DNA from: Actinomycetes bacterium
GTDB taxonomy: Bacteria; Actinomycetota; Actinomycetes; Actinomycetales; Demequinaceae
Assembly: GCA_023411615.1 (NCBI GenBank)
Contig: JAEYOR010000051.1
Span: 1-37,252, forward strand
Length of the DNA stretch: 37,252 nucleotides
Reading direction: 5' to 3'
Made by a program: the position numbers and the translations under genes. Below, one piece after another: positions 13,758-23,538 of this stretch. The notes under the pieces were generated by a model. That model searched no databases and was not told the origin of the DNA. It saw nothing but the letters and a program-made list of their open reading frames with translations. How positions within the stretch are numbered: the first letter of the stretch is position 1; each line of letters begins with the position of its first letter.

Positions 13758-16700
13758 ATGACCCACGACCTCGCCGTTGGCGCTCGCGTTGTTGGCCCCA
13801 TGTTCCCCGGGCCGGTGAAGGTTCTTAACCTCACGGAGCAGGCGGAGTCCACCGTCATCTTTTACGAGGATGCGAACGATAACCTGGGCAAGGTCGTGGT
13901 CTTCAAGGATGACCTCGCGGACATCAAGGCGGCCCCCAACGGTCCCGTGGCGAGTTTCTCCGGTGATGGCGCTGCCTGGCGCCTCGCGGCGGAGGCGCTG
14001 CGCATCAAGTACGCGGCGCTCTATGACCCGATGCTCGCTGTCACCACCAGCGAGATCATGCCGCTGCCGCACCAGATCCGTGCGGTGTACGGCGAGTTCC
14101 TGCCGCGAACACCGCTTCGCTACCTGCTGGCGGATGACCCGGGCGCCGGCAAGACCATCATGTGCGGCCTCTACCTCAAGGAACTTCTCCTGCGGGGTGA
14201 CCTTGACCGCGCCCTCATCGTCGCGCCCGGAAGCCTCGTGGACCAGTGGCAGGACGAGCTCCGCCTCAAGTTCGGCCTGAACTTCCAGATCCTCTCCAAC
14301 GATCTGATCACGTATAGCCCCAACGGCAACCCGTTCATCGACCACCCGCACCTGATCGCCAAAATGGATCATCTCGCGCGGCGCGATGATCTTCTCGACA
14401 TGGTCGAGCAGCTGGACTTCGACCTGGTGGTGGTGGACGAGGCGCACCGCATGTCCGCGCATTACTACGGCCAGGAGCTCAAGGAGACGGGCCGCTACAG
14501 GCTAGGCAAGCTGCTGAGCGAACGCGCCCGCAACTTCCTGCTGATGACGGCCACGCCGCACGCGGGCAAGGACGAGGACTACCAGGCATTTCTTGCGTTG
14601 ATCGACGAGGATCGCTTCGAGGGTCAGGCGCGCAAGACCACGGCCAAGGACGACGCCTCGGACATTATGCGTCGCATGGTGAAGGAGGACCTGCTCACCA
14701 TGGAGGGCAAGCCGCTCTTCCAGGAGCGGCAGGCGATGACGGCCAATTACGAGCTGTCGGAGCGCGAGCAGGACCTCTACGAGATGGTCTCTGACTATGT
14801 CCGAGTCGAGATGAACCGCGCCAAGAAGATCATGGAGGCGGGCAACAAGAAGCGCGGTAACACGGTGGGATTCGCGCTCACGGTGCTGCAGCGTCGCCTC
14901 GCGTCCAGCCCCGAGGCGATTCTGCGTTCGCTCGAGCGCCGCAAGGCTCGTCTCGAGGCAGCGCGCGAGACCATGCAGGAGCTTGCGGACGGCAAGAGCC
15001 CACGCAAGTACGACGCACTCGAAGGCATCATCTCGTATGTCCCGCCCGTGGACGTGGAGGATCTCTACGACCCGGAGGACTTCTCCAGCGACGAGGTGGA
15101 GAGGTACGAGGAAGAGATCATGGACGCCGCCACTGCGGCCATGACAGTAGAGGAACTCGAGAAGGAGATTGCGACGCTGGGCGGCCTCGTGGAGGTCGCG
15201 ACCGAGGTGCGCAACTCCGGTGTGGACCACAAGTGGGCCCAGCTGCGGGAGATCATCGACGGCGAGCGCGATGAAACGCCGAGCAAGAAGATGGTGGACA
15301 AGCTCATCGTCTTCACGGAGCACAAGGACACGCTCAACTACCTGCTGGAGAAGATTCGCGCCTACCTGGGCGACCCGTCGGCGGTGGCCGCAATCTACGG
15401 CGGTACGTCGCGTGAGGAGCGGCGTCAGATTCGCGAGGACTTCACCCATAGTCCCCGCATCAAGGTGCTGGTTGCCACCGATGCGGCCGGTGAGGGACTC
15501 AACCTGCAGGCTGCCCACCTCATGGTGAACTACGACCTCCCGTGGAATCCCAACCGCATCGAACAGAGGTTCGGCCGCATCCACCGCATCGGCCAGACCG
15601 AGGTGTGCTTCATGTGGAACCTCGTGTCGTCGAGCACTCGAGAGGGTCAGGTGTACCAGCGGCTCCTTGGCAAGCTGGAGCAGATGCGCGCGGCTTATAA
15701 GGGCAAGGTCTTCGACGTGTTGGGGGAGGCGTTCAACGACAAGCCTCTTCGTGAGCTCATGATGGAGGCGGTCCTGCGTGGCGAGGACCCAGCGGTGAAG
15801 GCCTACCTGGACACGGTGATCGACGCCACGGTAGGCGACGGCATCAAGGATCTGATCGAGGCGCAGGCTTTGGACACGTCGACGATGTCCGCCGCTGAGG
15901 TGGACGACGTGCGCCGCACCATGGACGAGGCGCGCGCCCGACGCCTCCAGCCGCACTTCATTCGGGACTTCTTTATTGCGGCATTCGAGGAGCTGGGCGG
16001 CAAGGTGCGCCCCCGTGAGGCGGAGCGCTTCGAGATTACGCGCGTGCCGCACGCCGTGCGCGAGCGTGCACGCCAGGTGGGCACGCGGGTTCCCGTGGCT
16101 GAGCGTTACTCGCGTGTCACGTTTGAGGTGAACGCGATTGACGGCCCCAAGAAGGCCGAGCTCGTATCTCCGGGTCACCCCCTGCTCGACGCAGTGGTTG
16201 ATCTCACGATCGAGGCGCACCAGGCAACGCTCACCGACGGCGCGGTGCTGGTGGATCACGCCAGCCCGGACCGCGGGCCTCGCCTGCTGGTGGCCGTTCA
16301 GGAGGAGATTCGAGACCATCAGGCGCCGCCGCTCACGGTTTCGCGCGCCTTCTCGTTCGTGGAGATTGACGCCGACGGTGCGGTGAGTAACAAGGGCGCC
16401 GCGCCCTACCTCGACTACGACGTTGCGGACGCCGCCGCCATCAAGGCTGCGCAGGTGGTGGCGGGCGAAGACTGGTTGAGTGCGGACCCCGTTGCGGCGG
16501 CCAAGTCGTGGGCTACGGACTATCTCATCAAGCCGCGCGTGGATCGCTTGAAGGCGAAGGCGGAACGCGAGCTGCCCCGCATGACCAAGCTCATCAGCAA
16601 GCGCCTCAAGGGTGAGGAGATGTACTGGCAGGCTGAGGCGATCAAGATCCAGGGCAAGCGTAAGGCCGGGCAGCGCACCAAGATGAGCCCGGAGGGCGCG

Positions 16701-17240
16701 CAACGACGTGCCGAGGATATGCGCGATCGGCTCGCGTCGCGCCTCGCCAAGATCGAGGCGATGGCCAAGTATTCGCCGCTACCAGCGCGCGTTGCTGGTG
16801 TTGCGTTGGTGGTGCCGGGTGGTGGCGGGCAAGCTCCCGCCCTAGCCAAGGAGACCCAGCGCGTGGAGCGTAGAGCTGTCGATGCGGTGCTTGCAGCCGA
16901 GCAGGCACTGGGCCGTACACCCACCGAGATGCCGCACAACAATCCCGGCTTCGACATCCGCAGTGAAGCCGAGGATGGTCGCACCATCTTCATCGAGGTC
17001 AAGGGCCGCATCGAGGGAGGTTCGGACTTCCTCATCTCGCGTACTGAGGTGCAGACGGCAAAGAACATGGGTGACGACTACCGGCTCGCCCTCGTCTCCG
17101 TATCGCCCGACGGTCCCGAGAGTGACCGTGTGGTCTACCTGCGACGCCCGTTCGACAAGGTCAACACCGACGACTTCCGCCAGACCACCTTTGGGTATGG
17201 CTGGCAGGCGATGTGGTCGGACGGCAAGCAGCCGTTCTAG
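13758..17240 (+). CDS. SNF2-type helicase with DUF3883 (Hma helicase candidate)
   Basis: 1160 residues. The RecA-like domain 1 has Walker A DDPGAGKT (126-133), APGSLVDQWQDELR as motif Ia, and DEAH at 227-230. Domain 2 (about 510-615) has IVFTEHKDTLNYLL, ATDAAGEGLNLQ and the arginine-finger motif QRFGRIHRIGQ near 603. A long coiled, charged insertion lies between and after these. The C-terminus (about 1058-1145) is a DUF3883 domain with a nuclease-like core FIEVKGRI. The helicase core is of the type found in DISARM DrmD and related defence translocases. It should move on double-stranded DNA, possibly modified-state dependent, with the DUF1156 methyltransferase and DUF499 ATPase encoded directly after it. 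The ATG at 13758 has no ribosome binding site; TAACGT at 13745-13750 predicts a near-leaderless start. Confidence 0.9.
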   Translation: MTHDLAVGARVVGPMFPGPVKVLNLTEQAESTVIFYEDANDNLGKVVVFKDDLADIKAAPNGPVASFSGDGAAWRLAAEALRIKYAALYDPMLAVTTSEIMPLPHQIRAVYGEFLPRTPLRYLLADDPGAGKTIMCGLYLKELLLRGDLDRALIVAPGSLVDQWQDELRLKFGLNFQILSNDLITYSPNGNPFIDHPHLIAKMDHLARRDDLLDMVEQLDFDLVVVDEAHRMSAHYYGQELKETGRYRLGKLLSERARNFLLMTATPHAGKDEDYQAFLALIDEDRFEGQARKTTAKDDASDIMRRMVKEDLLTMEGKPLFQERQAMTANYELSEREQDLYEMVSDYVRVEMNRAKKIMEAGNKKRGNTVGFALTVLQRRLASSPEAILRSLERRKARLEAARETMQELADGKSPRKYDALEGIISYVPPVDVEDLYDPEDFSSDEVERYEEEIMDAATAAMTVEELEKEIATLGGLVEVATEVRNSGVDHKWAQLREIIDGERDETPSKKMVDKLIVFTEHKDTLNYLLEKIRAYLGDPSAVAAIYGGTSREERRQIREDFTHSPRIKVLVATDAAGEGLNLQAAHLMVNYDLPWNPNRIEQRFGRIHRIGQTEVCFMWNLVSSSTREGQVYQRLLGKLEQMRAAYKGKVFDVLGEAFNDKPLRELMMEAVLRGEDPAVKAYLDTVIDATVGDGIKDLIEAQALDTSTMSAAEVDDVRRTMDEARARRLQPHFIRDFFIAAFEELGGKVRPREAERFEITRVPHAVRERARQVGTRVPVAERYSRVTFEVNAIDGPKKAELVSPGHPLLDAVVDLTIEAHQATLTDGAVLVDHASPDRGPRLLVAVQEEIRDHQAPPLTVSRAFSFVEIDADGAVSNKGAAPYLDYDVADAAAIKAAQVVAGEDWLSADPVAAAKSWATDYLIKPRVDRLKAKAERELPRMTKLISKRLKGEEMYWQAEAIKIQGKRKAGQRTKMSPEGAQRRAEDMRDRLASRLAKIEAMAKYSPLPARVAGVALVVPGGGGQAPALAKETQRVERRAVDAVLAAEQALGRTPTEMPHNNPGFDIRSEAEDGRTIFIEVKGRIEGGSDFLISRTEVQTAKNMGDDYRLALVSVSPDGPESDRVVYLRRPFDKVNTDDFRQTTFGYGWQAMWSDGKQPF

Positions 17241-17282
17241 CCGGGCAGTCCGCGTCGGTGCGGGTGAATAGGATGCAAGACG

Positions 17283-17305
17283 GCGGTGCACTTGAAGTGT
17301 GCCGC
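17283..17305. promoter_or_regulatory. Ten-pair inverted repeat between helicase and methylase genes
   Basis: The left arm 17283-17292 and right arm 17296-17305 around a TGA loop form ten pairs, two of them G-T; the core is CACTTGAAGTG. No T run follows, so it is a poor intrinsic terminator. It lies in the only sizeable gap (about 95 bases) of the otherwise tightly packed helicase-methylase-ATPase genes, 31 bases before the methylase GTG. It may be an operator, an RNA-stability hairpin or an attenuator separating helicase from methylase expression. Confidence 0.45.
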
Positions 17306-17335
17306 AGAATTCTGGGGTAGCGAGAGGTGGATCAC

Positions 17336-20161
17336 GTGTCTGAGGGGACTACGGTCAAGCGCAAGCTCATCGAGGTATCGATCCCACTTAATGACATCAA
17401 CACCGAAGCAGAGCGCGATGGTGGTAAGCGCAAGCACTATCCCTGGAGGATGCATTACTGGTGGGCCCGGCGAAAGCTAGCCGTCGCGCGCGCGGTGCTC
17501 TTCGCGCAACTTGTAGACGACCCGTCCTCCCACCCGGACCGGTTCCCCACGCGTGAGGCGCAGGCACTGGAGCGGCAACGCCTCCACGACATCATTCGCG
17601 AGCTGGTGAAGTGGGAGAACATCGATGACAAGCAGCTTTACGAAGCGGCTCGTTCGGAGATCATGAAGTCTACGGACGGAAACCCGCCGCCCATCCTCGA
17701 CCCATTTGCGGGTGGCGGCACCATTCCCCTGGAAGCGCAGCGTCTGGGGCTGGAAGCCCATGCCTCGGACCTCAACCCGGTTGCGGTGCTAATCAACAAG
17801 GCGCTCATCGAGATTCCGCCCAAGTTCGCCGGTCGGCCGCCAGTATTCCCCGGCGCTGCGGGTTCCCGCATGGGCGACTGGCCGCGGACAACGGGGCTCG
17901 CCGAAGATATCCGACGCTACGGCGACTGGATGCGCGACCAAGCCGAGGAGCGCATCGGCCACCTGTACCCCAAGGCAACGCTCGCAGACGGGTCGCAGGC
18001 GAACGTCTTTGCGTGGATATGGGCGCGCACTGTGCGCTGCCCCAACCCCGCATGCGGCATCGAGACGCCGCTGGTGCGGTCATGGTGGCTCTGCAAGAAA
18101 AAGGGTAAGGAGGCGTACGTCGTCCCCTCCGTGGTAGACGACGCCGAAGACTCGAGCGGCAAGTGCGTGACCTACGCGATCGGCCGCGGAACCGCCGAAG
18201 CGCCCACGGCGCACAACGACGGCACGATGACGGGTCGTGGGAACTCAACGTGCATTTCGTGCGGGACAGCCGTGACCAGCGCTCAGACGAAGGCTTTCGG
18301 AAGCCAGAGAGGTTTCGGATCGCACCTTATGGCGGTGGTGGCTGAGGGAACTCGACAGCGCATCTACTGCTCGCCATCAGACGAGCACCGGGATGCGAGC
18401 GGGGTGCCTCGGCCGGCCGACGTGCCCAACCAAGATCTTGGGTTCGACCCCAAGAACATTTGGACGCAGCCGTACGGACTGCGGACGTTCGCCGATCTAT
18501 TCACGAACAGGCAGCTCACGGCGCTCACTACGTTCAGCGACCTAGTGGGCGTAGCCCGTGCGCGGGTGATGCAGGATGCCCTGAAGGCTGGATTGGAAGA
18601 GGGCTCGCGTCTCGAAGAGGGGGGTGTGGGCGCAAGCGCCTATGCCGACGCGGTCGCCACCTATTTGGCGCTCACTATTAGTTCCATGGCGGAATCCAAT
18701 AATTCCCTGACGGGCTGGCACAACAAGAACGAGCAAGTCCGCGGGGTGTTTGCACGACAGTCAATTCCCATGGTCTGGGACTACCTCGAAGTGAACCCGC
18801 TCCGACGCGGGGGTTCCTCGTTTGCGGCAAGCATCGAACTGACCGCGGACGCGCTAGTCGGCGTGCCTGCTACGACCACTCCATACGTCCGGCAGGCCCC
18901 TGCCCAGAATGGTGCGGCGCCAGGCGAACTGCTCAACTGTGACCCGCCGTACTACGACAACGTCGGATATTCGGATCTATCTGACTTCTACTACGTGTGG
19001 CTCCGGCGCTCGCTTCATCCCGTCCACCCGTCGCTGCTAGGTACAGTGCTGGTCCCAAAGGCCGAGGAGCTGGTGGCGAACGCGTATCGTCATGGTTCGC
19101 AGAAGGCCGCCTCCGAATTCTTCGAGAACGGCTTCGAAGAGGTGTTTGCCTCCGCCTCGCGCAATGCTTCAACCTCCGCGCCCATAGTTGTCTACTACGC
19201 GTTCAAACAACAAGAGATCGAGAGAGAGGGCGTTGCGTCCACCGGGTGGGCGACTGTGCTCGAGGGAATGATCCGTGGCGGCTGGTCGATCACGGGCACC
19301 TGGCCAGTGCGCACTGAGTCCGCGACTCGCATGATTGCGCACTCCACGAACGCCTTGGCGTCCTCCATCGTGCTCTCTCTTCGCCCTCGATCTGAAACCG
19401 CTGTGGCCGTAAGCCGAGGCAACTTCATCTCTGCGCTCAAGGCGGAGCTTCCCGCAGCGCTTGCGGAGATGCAGCAGGGAGCCATTGCGCCCGTCGACCT
19501 CGCCCAATCCACCATTGGCCCCGGTATGGCGGTGTTCTCGCGCTACGCGCGGGTGATTGACTCAGATGGCTCAAGTATGTCGGTGAAGACGGCCCTCGCA
19601 CTCATTAACCATGTGCTGGACGACGTTCTCTCAGAACAGGATGGGGCGCTCGACCCGGACTCGCGCTTCTGCGTCAAGTGGTACGAGCAGCATGGTTGGG
19701 AATCTAGGAAGTTCGGCGAGGCGGACGTGCTCGCGCGAGCCATGAACACCTCCGTGGACGGACTCGCGCGCGGCGGGATCCTCACCAACAAGGGCGGCGC
19801 CGTACAACTGATCGCACCCAAGGATCTCAACCCCGACTGGGATCCTGTCACCGACGTGCGCACGTCGGTGTGGGAGGCCGCGGTGCAACTGTGCCGCGTA
19901 ATGCAAGCCGACGGCATCGAGGCGGCTGGCCACCTCATGGCACGGATCAAGGGACGCACCGATCTGGACGATGTGCGCGCCCTCGCCTACCGCCTCTACG
20001 AAATCGCCCAGAAGGGGCGCACGCAAGACGCAATCATGTTCAACGAGCTAGCGTCCACCTGGAACGACCTCAAGACCACCGCCGACTCGGCCGCCACCCG
20101 CAGCGTCGAGACGCAGGGCGGCTTCGACCTGTCAGCACTCGCCGATGAGGGGGACGAGTAA
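17336..20161 (+). CDS. DUF1156 DNA methyltransferase (Hma methylase candidate)
   Basis: 941 residues from GTG 17336, chosen because AGAGGTGG ends six bases upstream; a GTG at 17327 is possible. The N-terminal DUF1156 region carries EVSIPLNDINTEAERDG and YPWRMHYWWARRKLA. SAM-binding motif I is DPFAGGGTIPLEAQ near residue 123, followed by ASDLNPVAV. Two zinc-ribbon-like pairs lie between (CPNPACG near 236 and CISCG near 306). The catalytic motif IV DPPYYDNVGYSDLSD near residue 535 indicates an amino-methyltransferase, most likely adenine-N6. The large separation of motifs I and IV with the zinc ribbons between suggests the target-recognition part is inserted there. In this setting it would mark host DNA so that the helicase and ATPase complex ignores it. 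The stop is three bases from the ATPase start. Confidence 0.9.
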   Translation: MSEGTTVKRKLIEVSIPLNDINTEAERDGGKRKHYPWRMHYWWARRKLAVARAVLFAQLVDDPSSHPDRFPTREAQALERQRLHDIIRELVKWENIDDKQLYEAARSEIMKSTDGNPPPILDPFAGGGTIPLEAQRLGLEAHASDLNPVAVLINKALIEIPPKFAGRPPVFPGAAGSRMGDWPRTTGLAEDIRRYGDWMRDQAEERIGHLYPKATLADGSQANVFAWIWARTVRCPNPACGIETPLVRSWWLCKKKGKEAYVVPSVVDDAEDSSGKCVTYAIGRGTAEAPTAHNDGTMTGRGNSTCISCGTAVTSAQTKAFGSQRGFGSHLMAVVAEGTRQRIYCSPSDEHRDASGVPRPADVPNQDLGFDPKNIWTQPYGLRTFADLFTNRQLTALTTFSDLVGVARARVMQDALKAGLEEGSRLEEGGVGASAYADAVATYLALTISSMAESNNSLTGWHNKNEQVRGVFARQSIPMVWDYLEVNPLRRGGSSFAASIELTADALVGVPATTTPYVRQAPAQNGAAPGELLNCDPPYYDNVGYSDLSDFYYVWLRRSLHPVHPSLLGTVLVPKAEELVANAYRHGSQKAASEFFENGFEEVFASASRNASTSAPIVVYYAFKQQEIEREGVASTGWATVLEGMIRGGWSITGTWPVRTESATRMIAHSTNALASSIVLSLRPRSETAVAVSRGNFISALKAELPAALAEMQQGAIAPVDLAQSTIGPGMAVFSRYARVIDSDGSSMSVKTALALINHVLDDVLSEQDGALDPDSRFCVKWYEQHGWESRKFGEADVLARAMNTSVDGLARGGILTNKGGAVQLIAPKDLNPDWDPVTDVRTSVWEAAVQLCRVMQADGIEAAGHLMARIKGRTDLDDVRALAYRLYEIAQKGRTQDAIMFNELASTWNDLKTTADSAATRSVETQGGFDLSALADEGDE

Positions 20162-20164
20162 CCG

Positions 20165-23100
20165 ATGGCCATCAACAACCGTGACCGCATCGGCCGCGCC
20201 ATGGAACTGCTCGCAGAGGGCCTGCTGCCCTACGTGGACCAGCACATGTCCGCAGCCGCGAACGGCAAGGACTGGATTCAGCTGCTGGCCGCGCGCCACA
20301 ACCAGCGAAACGGCACCAACTACGTCTACGAGAAGACCGACCTTCAGGTGCTCCTGCGCTGCCTCACCGAGGAGTGGCGAGCATTCGATGGCCTGGGCCG
20401 CGCCGAGCAGAGCTTCGCCTCCGAACTGCGCGAAGCACGCAACGGGTGGGCACACACCAAGCAGTTCGACGGCGCGGATACCGTTCGCACGCTCGACACG
20501 GCGCAGCGCCTGCTGACGGCCGTAGGCGCAGTCGATCAAGCCGCCGAGGTGGGCAAGATGCACGCCGAGCTGCAGCGCACCATCTTCGACTCCGCCGCCC
20601 GCAACCGCGTGCGCACCGCGAACGCCACCGTGGTCACGCCCGGTACCGGCATCAAGGCGTGGCGCGAGATCATCGAACCCCACGACGACGTCGCGCAGGG
20701 AAACTTCAACTCCGCCGAATTCGCGGCGGATCTGCACTCGGTTGCCGTGGGCGAGAACAAGAAGGACGAGTACGCCGACCCTCAGCAGTTCTTTGCCCGC
20801 ACCTACGTCACCAACGGCCTGCGGGACCTCCTTGGTCGCGCGGCCCGACGCCTCACCGGAGACACCAACGCGTCACCTGTGGTGAACCTCCAGACCAACT
20901 TTGGTGGCGGCAAGACCCACTCCATGCTTGCGCTCTGGCACCTGTTCTCGGGTCTACGCACGGAGGACCTCCCGCAAGGAGTGCAGGAGTCCGTGGGCGG
21001 AGTTGAGGTCGCCGACGCGTCGGTCAAGCGCGTCGCGCTCGTAGGAACGGCGCTCGGCCCCAACCAGCCCCGTGTGAAGGCCGACGGCACTGAGGTGCGC
21101 ACCCTGTGGGGCGAACTTGCCTGGCAGCTCGGAGGCCGCGAGGCGTACGACGTCATCGCCGACTCCGACCGCACCAGCACGCCCCCCGGCGACGCCCTCA
21201 CCACGCTGGTCGCTCAGTACGCGCCCGCGCTGATCATGATCGACGAGTGGGTGGCATACGCGCGCAACCTCAACGACGACGATTCGCTGTGCGGTGGGCG
21301 CTTCGAGGCGCAGTTCACCTTCGCGCAGCAGCTCACCGAGGCAGTGTCCGCCACGCCCGGCACCATGCTGGTGATCTCCATCCCCGCATCGGACGGTATG
21401 GAGACTGCTGACGCCGCCTCGCAGATCGAGATCGGCGGCTCCCGAGGACGCGAAGCGCTCGCCGCGCTGCAGAACGTGGTGGGACGCAAGGCGGACCACT
21501 GGCGTCCCGCAGACAGCCTCGAGTCCTTCGAGATCGTCAAGCGCAGACTCTTCAAGGAGCCGGACGCCAAGGCCCGCACCGAGATCGACGCCGTGGCCAA
21601 GCAGTTCCTGAGTTACTACCAGGAGAACGCGAGCACGTTCCCTCGCGAGGCGAGTGACCTCACGTACGCCGACCGTCTACGTGCTGCGTACCCGATTCAC
21701 CCCGAGCTCTTCGACAGGCTTTACAACGACTGGTCCACACTCGAGCGCTTCCAGCGCACCCGTGGCGTGCTGCGGCTCATGTCCTCCGTCATCCACGAAT
21801 TGTGGAAGTCCGGCGACGCGAGCCCGCTCATCATGCCCGGCTCCGTGCCGCTGCACCTCGCCTCGGTATCGGGCGAACTTACCAACTACCTGCCCGACTC
21901 CTGGAAGCCGATTATCGACCAGGACATCGACGGCGAGGCCTCGGTGCCGGTGCGTATCGACACCGAGAAGCAGGCGTTTGGTTCGCGTTCGCTCACACGT
22001 CGCATCGCGCGCACGGTGTTCATGGGCTCGGCTCCCACGCTCTCCACGGACCACAAGGGCATCGAACGCCCCCGCATCTGGCTGGGCGTCGCAATCCCCG
22101 GCGACACCATCGGCAACTTTGGCACCGCGCTGGAAGTGCTGGGCCAGCGCGCCACCTACTTCTACGCCGACGCAGGTCGCTTCTGGTACGACGTCAACCC
22201 GAGCATCGGCCGCACCGTGGCTGACATCGCCGACAAGATGCGCGAGCACCCCGAGTACGTGTGGAACGAGCTCATCGACCGCCTTCGCGTGCTCGCCAAC
22301 GACAAGGGCATGTTTGGCGCGGTGCACGTCGCACCCACCAACACCGGCGACATTCCTGACACGGACAGCGCCCGCCTGGTGCTGATGCACCCCAAGTTTC
22401 AGCACATGAAGGGCAAGCAGGACTCCGCGGCTCTGGAGTTTGCGCTGGATGCCATGAAGCACCACGGCACTGGCAATCGCACCCATGCGAACATGCTGGT
22501 CTTCGCGGCATTCGACGAGGGGCGCTACACGGATGATCTTGAGCCCGCGACCCGCCAGTACCTCGCTTGGGCCGACGTGGCAAAGCGCGCCGATGAGATG
22601 GACCTCAAGGCCAGCGACAAGGCGCGTGCGATCAAGCAGGCGGGGAGCGAGAACCAGACCGTCGCATCGCGACTGCGCGAGGCGATACGCTGGATGCTGG
22701 TTCCCGTGCAGGATCCGCCGAGCGCGCCCGCGTTCGTCGCTGCGGAGACCGTGACCTCCACTTCTGGCTCCATCGCGGCGGAGTTCTCGACGAAGTTGAG
22801 GACCTCCGACAGGCTGAGCGCCCAGTACTCGCCGGCCCGCATCCGGCTCGCGCTCGACGGCCCGCTCAAGGCCGTGTGGGAGGCGGGCCACGTGTCTGTG
22901 GGTGCCCTCTGGTCGCTCTACACGCAGTACCCCTACTGCGACCGGCTCGCCGGCCGCCGAGTCTTTGACGACGCCATCATGTCCGTGCTGGACGGGCTCG
23001 CCTTTGAGCAGGACGGCTTCGCCCTCGCGGAGGCGTACGACGAGGAGGCCGGACGCTACATCGGGCTTCGCATCCCGGGCCCCACGACGTCGGCGACCGC

Positions 23101-23518
23101 CATCACCGACTCGTGGTTGCTCGTGAAGCCTACCGTCGCGTCGGCTCAGGTGGAGCCTCCCGCTGAGGTCTCGGCTGCGCCTACCGAGGTCGCCGCCGGT
23201 TCCGGCAGCTCCCCGGCGGCCGCGACGCCCGGCGTGCCGAGCGCGACCACATCGGTGCCGTCCGCTTCCGTCACCTCGGCGTCCAAGACCCGCTACTTCG
23301 GAGCCGCGGATCTGGACCCCAAGCGTTACGCAGTCCAGCTCGGCACCATCATGCAGGAGGTCCTGCAGCGCCTCGAGGCCCAGGACGGCACCGTGGTGCG
23401 CGTCTCGTTGGAGATCTCCGCGACCAACCCTGACGGGTTCTCCGCGCAGGTCATCCGGTCCGTGTCAGAGAACTCTGCGACGCTGAGGTTCACGGCGCAC
23501 GGGTTCGAGGAGTTCTAG
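20165..23518 (+). CDS. DUF499 ATPase with N-terminal Swt1-type HEPN domain
   Basis: 1117 residues. Residues 1-140 form a helical Swt1-like HEPN domain containing RNGWAH (R92 to H97), the R-x4-H motif of catalytic HEPN ribonucleases, followed by RTLDTAQRLLTAVGA. A DUF499 AAA-type ATPase follows, with Walker A TNFGGGKTHSM near residue 244 and a Walker B-like ALIMIDEWVAYAR near 355. Large helical domains and a C-terminal Ala/Pro/Ser-rich linker (about 1000-1045) lead to a small C-terminal domain starting TRYFGAADLDPKRYAVQLG. DUF499 proteins are regularly encoded beside DUF1156 methylases and SNF2 helicases. The ATPase probably organises the complex, while the HEPN part could be an RNase effector. 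The start lies three bases after the methylase stop; a GAGGGGGA element is 11 bases upstream. Confidence 0.9.
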   Translation: MAINNRDRIGRAMELLAEGLLPYVDQHMSAAANGKDWIQLLAARHNQRNGTNYVYEKTDLQVLLRCLTEEWRAFDGLGRAEQSFASELREARNGWAHTKQFDGADTVRTLDTAQRLLTAVGAVDQAAEVGKMHAELQRTIFDSAARNRVRTANATVVTPGTGIKAWREIIEPHDDVAQGNFNSAEFAADLHSVAVGENKKDEYADPQQFFARTYVTNGLRDLLGRAARRLTGDTNASPVVNLQTNFGGGKTHSMLALWHLFSGLRTEDLPQGVQESVGGVEVADASVKRVALVGTALGPNQPRVKADGTEVRTLWGELAWQLGGREAYDVIADSDRTSTPPGDALTTLVAQYAPALIMIDEWVAYARNLNDDDSLCGGRFEAQFTFAQQLTEAVSATPGTMLVISIPASDGMETADAASQIEIGGSRGREALAALQNVVGRKADHWRPADSLESFEIVKRRLFKEPDAKARTEIDAVAKQFLSYYQENASTFPREASDLTYADRLRAAYPIHPELFDRLYNDWSTLERFQRTRGVLRLMSSVIHELWKSGDASPLIMPGSVPLHLASVSGELTNYLPDSWKPIIDQDIDGEASVPVRIDTEKQAFGSRSLTRRIARTVFMGSAPTLSTDHKGIERPRIWLGVAIPGDTIGNFGTALEVLGQRATYFYADAGRFWYDVNPSIGRTVADIADKMREHPEYVWNELIDRLRVLANDKGMFGAVHVAPTNTGDIPDTDSARLVLMHPKFQHMKGKQDSAALEFALDAMKHHGTGNRTHANMLVFAAFDEGRYTDDLEPATRQYLAWADVAKRADEMDLKASDKARAIKQAGSENQTVASRLREAIRWMLVPVQDPPSAPAFVAAETVTSTSGSIAAEFSTKLRTSDRLSAQYSPARIRLALDGPLKAVWEAGHVSVGALWSLYTQYPYCDRLAGRRVFDDAIMSVLDGLAFEQDGFALAEAYDEEAGRYIGLRIPGPTTSATAITDSWLLVKPTVASAQVEPPAEVSAAPTEVAAGSGSSPAAATPGVPSATTSVPSASVTSASKTRYFGAADLDPKRYAVQLGTIMQEVLQRLEAQDGTVVRVSLEISATNPDGFSAQVIRSVSENSATLRFTAHGFEEF

Positions 23519-23538
23519 ACGGCTTTGCGAGAGGGGGC

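Noticed and set aside
14502..16703. 733-residue open frame on the minus strand
   Set aside because: It is the antisense shadow of the helicase gene at 13758-17240, produced by high GC in third positions; the composition is Arg/His/Leu-rich and no domain is recognisable.
21677..22891. 404-residue open frame on the minus strand
   Set aside because: Antisense to the DUF499 ATPase gene, no ribosome binding site, no recognisable motifs.
13758..23518. DISARM or BREX assignment of the helicase-methylase-ATPase genes
   Set aside because: The helicase core is DrmD-like, but there is no DUF1998 protein (DrmB) or DrmA-type helicase, and no PglZ or BrxC-like protein. DUF1156 plus DUF499 fits Hma better.
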